64,000 nucleotides of DNA, from the NCBI GenBank assembly GCA_035582835.1, contig JAYKAV010003061.1, forward strand, positions 186,001-250,000, given 5' to 3'. Positions 53,201 through 64,000 of this stretch are shown here, in pieces. Position 1 is the stretch's first letter, and each line of letters begins with the position of its first letter. The notes under the pieces were generated by a model, which saw only the letters and a list, made by a program, of their open reading frames with translations, did no database searches and was not told the origin of the DNA. The DNA comes from Phoebastria nigripes (Eukaryota; Chordata; Aves; Procellariiformes; Diomedeidae). Made by a program: the position numbers and the translations under genes.

Positions 53201-56200
53201 GATACATTTTANACAAATACAGTGTGTGTCTCAAAGGCAATTCCATTGAAGAAAACAAAGTATATGCACAAAAATTTGGGGCCTTCGTAGGAACAAGTTG
53301 TTTGCCTGGTGAACCGGGTCCTTCAGAAGTCATCCAAACTTTCTTCTGTGTAACGGAACCTCTAGGACACCTAGGAAGCTAGCATTCCTGTGGACCTTTC
53401 GACTTTGAGATCAAAACTCACACTTCCCTGACTATAGTAAACTGCTCCCTGAAATACTGGTTGATTACTAGCTCAACCCCCACCCTCCACTCTTTAGGAT
53501 ATGTTCTGGAGAAGCCTAATGTCCAGATCATCTGTCTTCAGCTGAAATATTTTAGAGTTGGAGATCATAACCCTATTGTAGAAGGGAACTGAGTCAAATT
53601 TAAACTGTGCTAGACTTCATTAATTTTAATAAGTTACTGTTGTTTGCTTATGGCACCGTGATCTCTGAGAGTCTTAGCCACAGCTAATTGCTGTACGTGC
53701 TGCATGGCCTGGCTGTGAGAACCTCGCGAGAGGCCCAAGCCCAAGGCGATGGGTAGGTGTGGGCCTAGGGGAAGGAGGTTAGTGTGTCATGCAGGGCACC
53801 CCTGTGGGGACAGTGAATTGTGTATCTGCACTACCCATAGTGGAACCCAAGGTCTGACCCAAGGCAGGTGTGTTTACAGCTGCAGCAGTTGCATTTATGG
53901 AATAATCTTTGAGTATTTGGAAATATATATACATATATGTATGCGTGTATATACTTGTTTAAATTATAAACATTAAATTCAAGAGGTAAAGTTGCTGTGA
54001 TGATCAGTCACTGAAGGGAAAACCCTTGACTATTATATTCTGTAATTTGGCTCCACGCAGAGTCATCCAAAAATCAAAGTACTACTCAAGCTCATTAGTG
54101 CTCCCTGCTATCCCTGAATCTAACTTCATATCTGGCAGCAATTCCTAGGTAAAGAGGAAGTATAGGCTGCTGTCCCTTACTCCATCCAGCTGTACTCAGC
54201 CCAAAGCAAATTCATTCAGGGACCAGTTAGATGAACAAAGAATGAGAACGCAGCTATTGCATTGAGTGGTGGCAGTCCTGAGACTGATGAATCTGAAATG
54301 CATTTCAAGCATGTGCCTACCCACCAGCATTTGTTCTTGCAGCCATAACTAACTGGTATTGAGATCTCCCATCAGATCTGCCAAGCTCTGCAGTATGAAG
54401 CCAGGTGAGTGCTTGGATAGACCTCTCTACAACATGCCGTGGTCTCGGCAGCAATAGCAGTAGCCGATAACCTTCCACTGAGTCAGAAGTGGATAGGTGT
54501 ACAAGCAGTGTATTTTTTTTTTTTACACTCCGTCAGCTCAGCGTTTACTGGTAACTGAATTGAATTTATCTATACGTTGCTTTGTGTTTTGTAATATTGG
54601 CCATACTATTTAATGCCAGTTCCTGAAGTACCTGACTTTTCAGGTCATCTTTCCAAACGCTAGCTGTATAAGGATTGTTTGGCCTCCAAGATATGGCAAA
54701 AAGGGGTGCACTCAGTCAAGCATGGCTGTTGAAATATGTTTGTGGGGTTTTCTGTATAATTTGTAATGGTAAGAGCCTCCTATTTGTAGGGAAAAAAAAA
54801 AAAAAGGCCTATAATGCTTTTTGAATAAGGAAGGGATGGCAGTCCTAACCTCTGACGCAAAATCCATCTGATGGATTTACATCCTGCAGTTCTGACTGGG
54901 CAGAGTGTTTGCTTTCATTGCCTGTTTTTTTTCCTATGGGGTGGAGTATTTGTTTTTGATAATTTCATTTATTTGGTGACTTCCTGCTAGACGGCTGCTG
55001 TATTCTGTGCTAGTAGTGACTGTATTTCTGTGGTAACTGAAACAGAAATCTGTTACTTGTCTCACAGAGATCTCGGGCACCTCAAGTCTACATGGTATAG
55101 GGTATCACAGAAGCAAATTAAGTGTCAAAAAGACATGAGTGACCTGTCTTTAAACCAGGCAAGTAAAATTCTGCTGAGCTCTGTGCTCCTGCAGCTGTGC
55201 TGCTGTCAGTACACACCAGTTCACACTTGCTGTGTAACAGTTGGTTTGGAGATGCGAATTTCATGCTGCGACTCTGAGAACTCCTGGGAAGCTCATCCCT
55301 CTCCACGAGGTCCTGAGAGTAAAGCAAAAAACACTCTGACAGTGGTAGACTTTGGCCTGCTCCCTAAAGCTTCATCACTGGCTCAGCTCCCTCTTCTAGT
55401 TCCCCTTTTGGATGGAGAAAGGCGTGCTGCAGAGACTGGAGGGAAAGGTAAAATATCCGGCTTAGAAAGCAAAAATTCCTTCTCTACTGCAGGCAGGAAA
55501 AACTGTGTTGCCTGAGAGTCAATCCGCATGTGGGCTGAAATCCTGCCTCTTCTGAGCTCCCATGCTGCAGGACTGTAGGATAAAAAGCGTTATTTTATTA
55601 TTAATGAGTGGGTGTCCACAACTGGTGTCTTGGCTGATAAGGACCTTCTTCCATACTTTGTGGGCTGACTGTGGCTATTTGAGGTGCATAGTCTGTTTTA
55701 AGTTTGGTTCACTATTCACTGGTGTGCTTCACTATTCACTATGCAATTGGAAGCATTTATCATTTATGAGAAGCCTATACTTACAGTTTTTCTTTTATGT
55801 TCCACATTAAAGGACTTTACATATTTATTAGCTGACGGCAGTGAGCATTATGTACTTCTCATTTGTTTGTGGTTGTCTGTATTTCCTGCTGTTAGCAGTC
55901 CAGCAGAAAGCCAAAGGAAGAGTTTACAGGCGTAGTGGCGCTTCGGCTTTTCCATTGGGTTTTCAAAAGAACATTACCTTCATACAGAACTATTTTCAAA
56001 ATATGGAAGTTTACAGGTGATTAAGGACAAATAGGCAAAATGACTGAAATACACCTTGTGTGCGGCTGTCAGTATTTTTTTTTTCTCTCTGTAGACTTCC
56101 AGTCACATCCAATTTCACACAGGTTTTTTCTAATTTCACACTGAAAAAGGAAGTGCTTCTTGTTCAACACAGTGCTGATGCCTGTTTCAAGGCTGTTCAA

Positions 56201-56450
56201 CTTTAGTGCTTGCTTCCTGCATGGTTTTGCACAAATGTATATAGCCTTTTGTGGTGGAGAACATAATAGTGAAGCCACCGGATGCTGTGTTTTCTTTCCC
56301 ACTTACACAACAAATGGGATGAGACTGCTCCTCCCTAATGGACCATCCTTTTTCCCTGAGGACACAAGTTTCCAAGACTTGCACTCTTACATGAAGTTGC
56401 ATTATGTTTTCTTCTGTTTCCTTACACTGCACTTCTTTGGTAATTTTTTT
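44300..56450. other. Intergenic region between IDNK and FRMD3
   Basis: About 12 kb of mostly AT-rich DNA. It has three unusually long unassigned open frames (44260-44967 minus, 52085-52480 minus, 55030-55515 plus) and a segment at 46440-46860 dense in homeobox, MEIS and CRE-like motifs. None resembles a known coding exon. It is probably regulatory or neutral sequence upstream of FRMD3. Confidence 0.6.
53920..53958 (+). repeat. TA/TG-rich microsatellite
   Basis: Short imperfect ATATAC/ATGTAT repeats in intergenic DNA between IDNK and FRMD3. Confidence 0.6.
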
Positions 56451-56490
56451 TTTATATATATATAACAAAACATATATATATATATATTTC
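56451..56490 (+). repeat. TA microsatellite at the CpG-island edge
   Basis: Two (TA)n tracts are separated by a short A-rich spacer, directly at the upstream border of the FRMD3 CpG island. Confidence 0.8.
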
Positions 56491-56892
56491 ACAGAGTCCT
56501 TCTCCTGCGTCGGGCTGTGTTGGGATACCCCGGACACCCACGCTATGGGCGGGCAGGCAGCGTGGGGACTCCACTCCCCGCCGGCAGCTGAGGGGATGTC
56601 CCCCCTTTGCCGGGCACCGGGCACTCCCACGCGAGTCGCTCAGGTGCACTCAAAACCAGGCGAAGCACGCCTGCGGCGGGGAAGGCAAACAAACGCGCTG
56701 ACCGTTTCCCTCTCGGGGCTCCCTTTTTCCCCCAGCCCGACGGAGCGGAGCCCCACGGGGAGCCCAGCCAGGGTCGGTGGGGCGCAGGAGCGGGGGGAGC
56801 AGGTGAGGGCGGAGAGGTGCCCCCGCGGGCCGGGCCGTGTCGCGCCGGGGGCGGGCGCAGGAGGATGCTGAGGCCGGCGAGCGGAGCGCAGC

Positions 56893-57048
56893 NNNNNNNN
56901 NNNNNNNNNNNNNNNNNNNNNNNNNNNNNNNNNNNNNNNNNNNNNNNNNNNNNNNNNNNNNNNNNNNNNNNNNNNNNNNNNNNNNNNNNNNNNNNNNNNN
57001 NNNNNNNNNNNNNNNNNNNNNNNNNNNNNNNNNNNNNNNNNNNNNNNN
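56893..57048. other. Assembly gap (156 N)
   Basis: A run of N lies immediately upstream of the FRMD3 first coding exon. It may hide 5' UTR, core promoter and possibly the true start codon. Confidence 0.99.
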
Positions 57049-57050
57049 TG

Positions 57051-57752
<702 letters not shown>

Positions 57753-58361
57753 TGAGGTAGTGGGCAGAGTTCAAAATGAAGTGCGGCTCCCCCTTCCTCT
57801 TAATTTAAGGCAAAAGATAACTTACAGGAGGATTTTCAGTGATAGTAGTTGTGCAGTTGGAAAGAAAGCAACTTTGCTGTAGTCCCTCTTCCTAATTACT
57901 TAGTCCCTTTTTATTCTTTCAAGTAATAAGGATAAGGAGGTGAAGAGTAAGGAGTCTGTGAATTTCTGGTGGAGCAGCAATGTTTGTAGTGTGTGCAAGC
58001 GGGGGTGTTCTAGGTGTCCTAACAAGACCCAAACTCTGATGCATTATGGAAGTCTTACAGATTCTTAAACTGCAGGCATTAGAAACCAAGTTACTATGTT
58101 TGAAATTTCCATGGCATTCATAGAATCACTGAGATGAGCTTGGCATCCAGATCAGAAGAAGTGAGTGGTCTTTTAGGAAGTTGTTTGTCACTCACAGTTG
58201 GTCTTTCTGTCTCTCTGGTAGCATGAAATATCCACAGCTTTAAATCAAATTGGTGGTCTTGTACAAAGACCAACTATGGCTGAAAAAATCAAGTGCTGCA
58301 TTTTTGCTTGGACAAAATTCTGGTTTTTATCAGTTCCAGAGGAGCTATTTAATACTAGAAG

Positions 58362-59083
58362 AGAATAGAATAGTTCCAGTTGGAAGGGACCTATATTGAT
58401 CATCTAATCCAACTGCCTGACCAATTCAGGGCTGACCAAAAGTTAAAGAATATTATGAAGGTCATTGTCCAAATGCCTCTTTAAGGCACTGGCAGGCATG
58501 GGGCATTGACCACCTCTCCAGGAAGCCTGTTCCAGTGTTTGACCACCCTCTTGGTAAAGAAATGCTTCCTAATGTTCAGTCTGAACCGCCCTTGGTGCAG
58601 CTTTGAGCCATTCCCATGCACCCTGGCACTGGATCCCAGGGAGAAGAGATCAGCACCTCCCTCTCCACGTCCCCTCCTCAGGAAGCTGTAGAGAGCAACG
58701 AGGTCGCCCCTCAGCCTCCTTTTCTCCAAACTAGACAAACCCAAAGTCCTTAGCCGCTCCTCACAGGACATGCCTTCCAGCCCTTTCAACAGCTTTGTTG
58801 CCCTCCTCTGGACACATTCAAGGACCTTCACATTCTTGTATTGTGGGGCTCAGAGCTGCACACAGTACTCAAGGTGAGGCCGCACCAACGCTGAATACAG
58901 CGGGACAATCACCTCTTTTGACCAGCTGATTATGCTGTGTTTGATGCACCCCAGGATGTGGTTTGCCCTCCTGGCTGCCAGGGCACACTGCTGGCTCATA
59001 TTGAGCCTGGTGTCAACCAGCACCCCCAGATCCCTTTCTGCTGGGCTGCTCTCCAGCTGCTCCTCTCCCAATCTGTACTTGTG
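58362..59083 (-). repeat. CR1 LINE, 5'-truncated with intact 3' end
   Basis: This lies in FRMD3 intron 1, antisense to FRMD3. Minus-strand translation gives [20 protein letters not shown] and [20 protein letters not shown], then the typical [20 protein letters not shown] segment. The element ends with 'ggtcccttccaactggaact' and ATTCTATTC-type terminal bases. Only one frame change separates the two coding blocks. Confidence 0.93.
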
Positions 59084-59548
59084 TACTAGTTACACTCAAA
59101 CAGCCTGTAGCCTGGAAGTAACAGGAAATTACTGAAACATCTTGTACCTGTATCATTGTAGTGCTCTTGTTAATGAGTAGCATGGTTATGAGATCATAGC
59201 TTTAATGGATAAGGAGCAGAATGGCCTTCAGAGTCTTTTCTCAGAGCTTAATGCAAGCTTTGCATAACTTATTTGGCATCTTTAAAAATTAGTCTCTTTA
59301 AACAATGATGAATTTAAAGTCAGAATCTGAGATGGTGTCATTACAGCTCTGTAGATTTATAGCGCTCAACAGATTTACACGTGCTAAGAGTATGCCCTTT
59401 GACGCCCACAGGGTAGAAAAAAACAGTCATTACTTTAGGTGTTACGTTGTGCAAGGTGAGGTAATGAGCTTAGAACCAGTTGAATCATACTGTATCTTTG
59501 TGGCTCATTCCACATGTAATGCATGCAGGGGAAAAGTGTTTCATGCCT

Positions 59549-59627
59549 GAAAAATGTTTTAACTATTACAGTTACAGTTACAGTTAATTAACTATTGCCT
59601 GTTGAAAATGTTTTAACTATTACAGTT
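59549..59627 (+). repeat. Short duplicated motif, 54-base period
   Basis: GAAAATGTTTTAACTATTAC plus AGTT occurs at about 59550-59573 and again at 59604-59627. A small TTACAG triplet run lies between the copies. It is a local duplication in FRMD3 intron 1. Confidence 0.75.
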
Positions 59628-62600
59628 CTAAGGGTAATTCTGAAAATTGAATTCTATTATAAACTCCTCTAGAAATTGTTTTCCTGAGTCTGCACGGTGA
59701 CCAAAAATATTTAAAAGTGGGAATGGCTCCTGTTTTTTTTCCCTAGGATTTTTAGGTACTGAAATTCTAAAAATGTACATGTAGATCCTAGTATAGGGAA
59801 CTACTTCGCTCTTGGTCACTTCAGCAGAAACGTGCGATTAATGATGACGTTTCATAGTTCTAAATTACTTTTCACTCTTTCCTGTGCCACATGCTTCAAA
59901 CTGCTTAATCCTATCTATAGATAGCTACCCCTTACCTATCACTGTATATGCAGAGGAGATATAATTTAGCTGTACAATTTATTTATCCTCTTGTATGTGC
60001 GTAAGCTGTTAAGACACTAGACTAACAAATCCCAAACCACTCAACTTTTTGTCTTTAACTTCTCGATCAGATTTGTATTTGAACTTCATAATGTGGACAA
60101 AACTTGCTAGGAGCTTTCACAATGCTACAATTTTATTTTTGAATGGAAAAAAAAAAGTTATGAATTAGTTGTATATATACATATTGATGCATATTCAGTG
60201 GGACGAAATAGCCTAGATGATGTGCTGCTGGGTTAACAGCAGAGATGCCAGGGTTGTGCCAGCTGGACCATGTTGGACAGCTGTGTTTTGGTCATTAAGA
60301 GGATAAGAAAGCCTAATTCTACAACACTGAGAAATGCCAACAGAGTATCTTAAGGACACGGGATGCAGTGAGGAATGGTGACGACTGAAATTCTAGCTGT
60401 GCGTTTTCAGGGGGAAAGGAGGGGAGATATGCAGCTAGTCAGGATGGCCATGTATGTAGCTGATGATTTGCTGCATTTTAGCACACTAAGTTTTGCCAGA
60501 CCCTACTTTTTCAAGTATATCTTTCCAGCAGTTGGCTTGCACACATGGGCTGGTATCAGAGGGCGCCAGTACCACTTCAGTGCAGAGATGTCTGCTAATT
60601 AAAATCTTTGCAGATGCACTGTAGATCTTTGGCCCTACAAAATGTGCAACCAGAATTGTGTGTTACTCAGCTAAAACATTGGGAGGTAGTGTTAGGAAAA
60701 GTAAGAGGGAGCAGATGTATTTAGGTGCTGCATATATATGTGTATTTTTTTTTTTTTTCTCCCTATGTAAATTTCATAGTGTTTAGGTAGGAAAATAAAA
60801 TAAATTTTTCTTTTTACTATTAAAGTTCTTTCAAAGCAGTGTTTCAGCAAGTCAACAGGCTAATAGAGCCTGCTTTTGGAAATTACATTTTATAGCAAAC
60901 AGTCTAGTGAAAGCATATGGGGTGGTGTGGGGAGAATCAGAGATGAATCATGCATTTGCAGACTCCAGCCAACTAGTTATCGAGCTGTGCAGCTGCCATG
61001 TAGGTCACCAAGTTGCTCAAGGCTAGGTTTGCAGCTCAAAGGTCGGGATTCAGTGTGTCATCCTCCTCATCTGAGAGACTTCGTGACTGCAAATTAGCTG
61101 AAGTGGTGACAGACACGGGAAAGGGCTGGTGCCCGAGGGATGCTTAACTAATTCTTGTGATGACATTTATTTTCCTATGTTTTTTGTTTGTTTGTGAAGC
61201 CTCTCTGGGACTGGTGCGTCGGGCAGTCTTACAGCAGCAGTAGGGTGAAGTTGTAGTGGCACAGCTGAAATGGAGAGGTTATGAAAAACAGCGTGAAGGT
61301 CCAGTGGCCACAGTTTGTTTCCATGTGCAAGGGAGAGAGTTGACCTGCTTGTGCAGGCTGCCTGATAAAGCACAAAACCAAGGCTTGAAAGAGGGCAGTG
61401 GGGGAAGTAGGTCTTCAAAACTATTGGAAATGTGACTGGAGCAGCAGGAAGACCTCCTTTCTGGAGGTACTAATGAGATACTTATTTTCTGAGTCATTGA
61501 CTTAATGAACACTTTACTCCCTTTTTTGCAGGCTTCATGCAAAAACTTCAAGCATCTAATTAACCTTTTAGTAACAATAGCCTAAACATCTTAAGTAGTA
61601 AGGAAAAAGATTTTTTTTTTGCCTGGCTTATTCTGTAAGATTACTTCTTCTTATTTCAGTTGTGAGTAAAGTTAACCATCAAGGTCCTGTTATGGTAGAC
61701 TGTTGGTTATTAAATATGTAAGTACACCTTAGGTTCAGTGGTGCCACTGGCATGCTTTAAATAAGGCATGGGCTTCAGTATACCTTGTTTAACTGAAGTG
61801 ACTCTTGAGCATGTTACTGTCCCTTAAGTTTTTTAAAAATATAAGTAAGTGTGTATTAGTAACCATTAGAACTCTAAATTTATTTCTCCATATGAGGTTA
61901 ATACAAAATTATAAGCTCANTCTAGGAAAAATGCTACATTTAATGTATTACTTAATTTTTAAATTAATAACAGTTTTACTTTACTCCTTGAGCTGTTCAG
62001 GTCCAGCTGTGCAAAATTGGAGATAAGGATGGCATGAATGAAGCTCTTCTCTCAGCTGGAGCTTATTACTGACAGTGGTAGTGAACTTTGCTGTCTGTAT
62101 GTTTATTTGTAGAAATACTGTATGACTGGATCTTCTTGTGCCTCAGCCCACATGTAAAATTGTGTAGTAATGGGGCCTTTATGATGACACAGGTTTGGCT
62201 TTGTATGAGCTTTCCCAAACAAAAATCTGTATAGATATCCCCAAAAATATCACCTGGCTACACTACTGATTTTTTTTGTATGTATCTAAATGATTATTTG
62301 ATTGTCATTTAAAAGAACAGACTTGAATTTCTGTGTATGTCCAGTTTTTGAGGAAGGAGAAGACATAATTTTTAAAAATTAGTTTAGAAATCAGGAAAAA
62401 AACAAGCAGAGCAAAGCTTTGGTTTACTCGTGGTCTGTTCTTAGACCTTTTACCTTCTTTTGCATAAGTAAAAATGAGAGTAACAAAGTCTGAGAAGGCT
62501 CATTTCTTTCTGCCGCTGATGGTCCAATAGTGTAAGATGGCCTTGTGTCTTTTTAATCTTAATTCAGAAGCAGTTTCTGTGCAGTTTGAATACTGCTGCC

Positions 62601-64000
62601 TGTAGTTTGGCTAATAATTTACTAGCTTGACTTTTTTTTTTCCCCCTTTTAAATGTGACATGCACTGTCCTGTCTAGTTCTTTTTGTAGCATATTGATGA
62701 CTGGAAACTTGCCTTCTTGCTTAATATTTTCTGCTTGGCCTGTGTCTTGCAGGCAGATGCTAAATTATTAAATCTGTTAACCAAAGAACTCTCTTTAAAA
62801 TTCCCATCCCTCAATAAAGTGTAAAAACCAGAACAACATGCTGAAGCATTCTGTGAGGTAAAAGAGCAGTGTCCATGAATCTCACTGTGAAGATATGCTG
62901 AATGTGGATGATTTGGAAAAATAAGTGGGAAAGGGAAGGCAGCATGAGAAACAAAAAGAGCAGAGAGGCCAGAGATGAGAAGGCAGCGGAGAACCATAGC
63001 TGCGGAAAGGGAAAGGTTAAGGGATTATGTAGACAGCAGGCAGGAGATTTAGTGAATTTATATTTATCCTGTAAGTGACGTCAGAACCGTAACCAGCAAG
63101 CGCCTTGAGCTGCTGGGATGATGCTGTAACGGTTCAAAACAGTAAGACGAGATAAGGAAGGGGATGCAAGTTAGGATGGGTTCTGTGCCGTGTTCTGTTG
63201 ACACATTTTAGAAACTGCGTACTAGGGCTTGTGTTCCTAACTTCATGCTTGAGCCTCTAATTGTACAGTTACAACAGGTACTCTCGGTGAGAGTTGCAGA
63301 TGAGAAGCCTCACTAATTAAGCTAAGCCTATGGCTTAAAGCTACCTTTGTTGTCATTTCATGTGTTTGATTAAATTTGCAGTAACATGTTTTCTTTTTAA
63401 TAGCACTTATGGATGTGCTCTTAGCTCCTTCCAGGGCTGAAAAGGAAACAAGGAGTAGAAGTGCTACTAGAAAGTTACTAGGGTGTTGGGAGTTCTCATT
63501 TACAAATTAAGAAATTAATTGTCTTGATGGATTTTGGTAAGTGTTTGTGAAGCTCAGTATTTGCTTAACATTGGTTTCTGTATCTCTGGTAGGGGAAAGG
63601 CACATATCTATGTGTAATACTTACGTGTTGCTATCAGTTCACAAACTCTGTTGTTCTTTCTTGTCATTCTTAAATGAAAATACTTAGGAAGTTGGCTTAT
63701 GCAGGATTTTATCCAATATATACAAACTGCAGCTGAACTGCTTTTGCGTTGGATAAAGCTTATTAATGATGTTGGATTAGGGTTTTTCCACACTCCATGT
63801 TGTCTGATTAATGAACAAAATCTGAAAATTCTCTGTCCTAAAGACAATGCTCTTGCCTTTCATTTTAACTGTGTATTTCCTGTGTATTGCAATTGGCATT
63901 GTAATTCATGTTTTGATTGGTAATAAACAAAGGTGGGGGAACATATATGTGTGCTTAAGGACTTGCCCGAACCAGGGTTGAAGATGAACATGTATTTCAG

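Overview
This window looks like a bird nuclear genome. The repeats are CR1 LINE fragments carrying the CR1-type 3' terminus, plus an avian-type solo retroviral LTR. The three recognisable genes, UBQLN1 (+), IDNK (-) and FRMD3 (+), keep the order and relative orientation found as FRMD3-IDNK-UBQLN1 on human 9q21; in birds this block is expected on the Z chromosome (family/synteny knowledge, not visible in the sequence). The species was not determined.

Layout. Positions 1-5150 are non-coding, with a CR1 3' end at the left edge. From 5160 to 33560 lies a complete UBQLN1 gene: a CpG-island promoter, 11 coding exons with GT-AG introns, and a stop at 32534 with a good poly(A) signal at 33542. The spliced reading frame is 584 residues (UBL, STI1 repeats, UBA). 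Intron 1 (12 kb) carries a young CR1 and a much older L3/CR1-like LINE. Intron 2 holds a solo LTR in antisense. Intron 10 holds an unexplained antisense open frame. From 33570 to 39100 nothing coding was found. IDNK (gluconokinase) runs on the minus strand from 43641 to 39765 in five coding exons giving 187 residues, with a degenerate CR1 in its last intron and an assembly gap in its CpG-island promoter. The stretch 44300-56490 is AT-rich and non-coding as far as I can see; it contains one segment with clustered developmental transcription-factor-like motifs. A CpG island at about 56490-57680, broken by a 156-base gap, contains the first coding exon of FRMD3 (57078-57176). The rest of FRMD3 lies beyond the window, so 57177-64000 is FRMD3 intron 1 with another CR1.

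How the genes relate: they are three independent housekeeping or structural genes, each with its own CpG island. UBQLN1 shuttles ubiquitinated clients to the proteasome, IDNK phosphorylates gluconate, and FRMD3 is a membrane-skeleton FERM protein. There is no operon-like logic and I saw no novel multi-gene system. The observations most worth checking are the antisense open frame in UBQLN1 intron 10, the hidden FRMD3 start, the frame-neutral UBQLN1 exon 8, the tandem NAGNAG acceptor of exon 11, and the candidate enhancer between IDNK and FRMD3.
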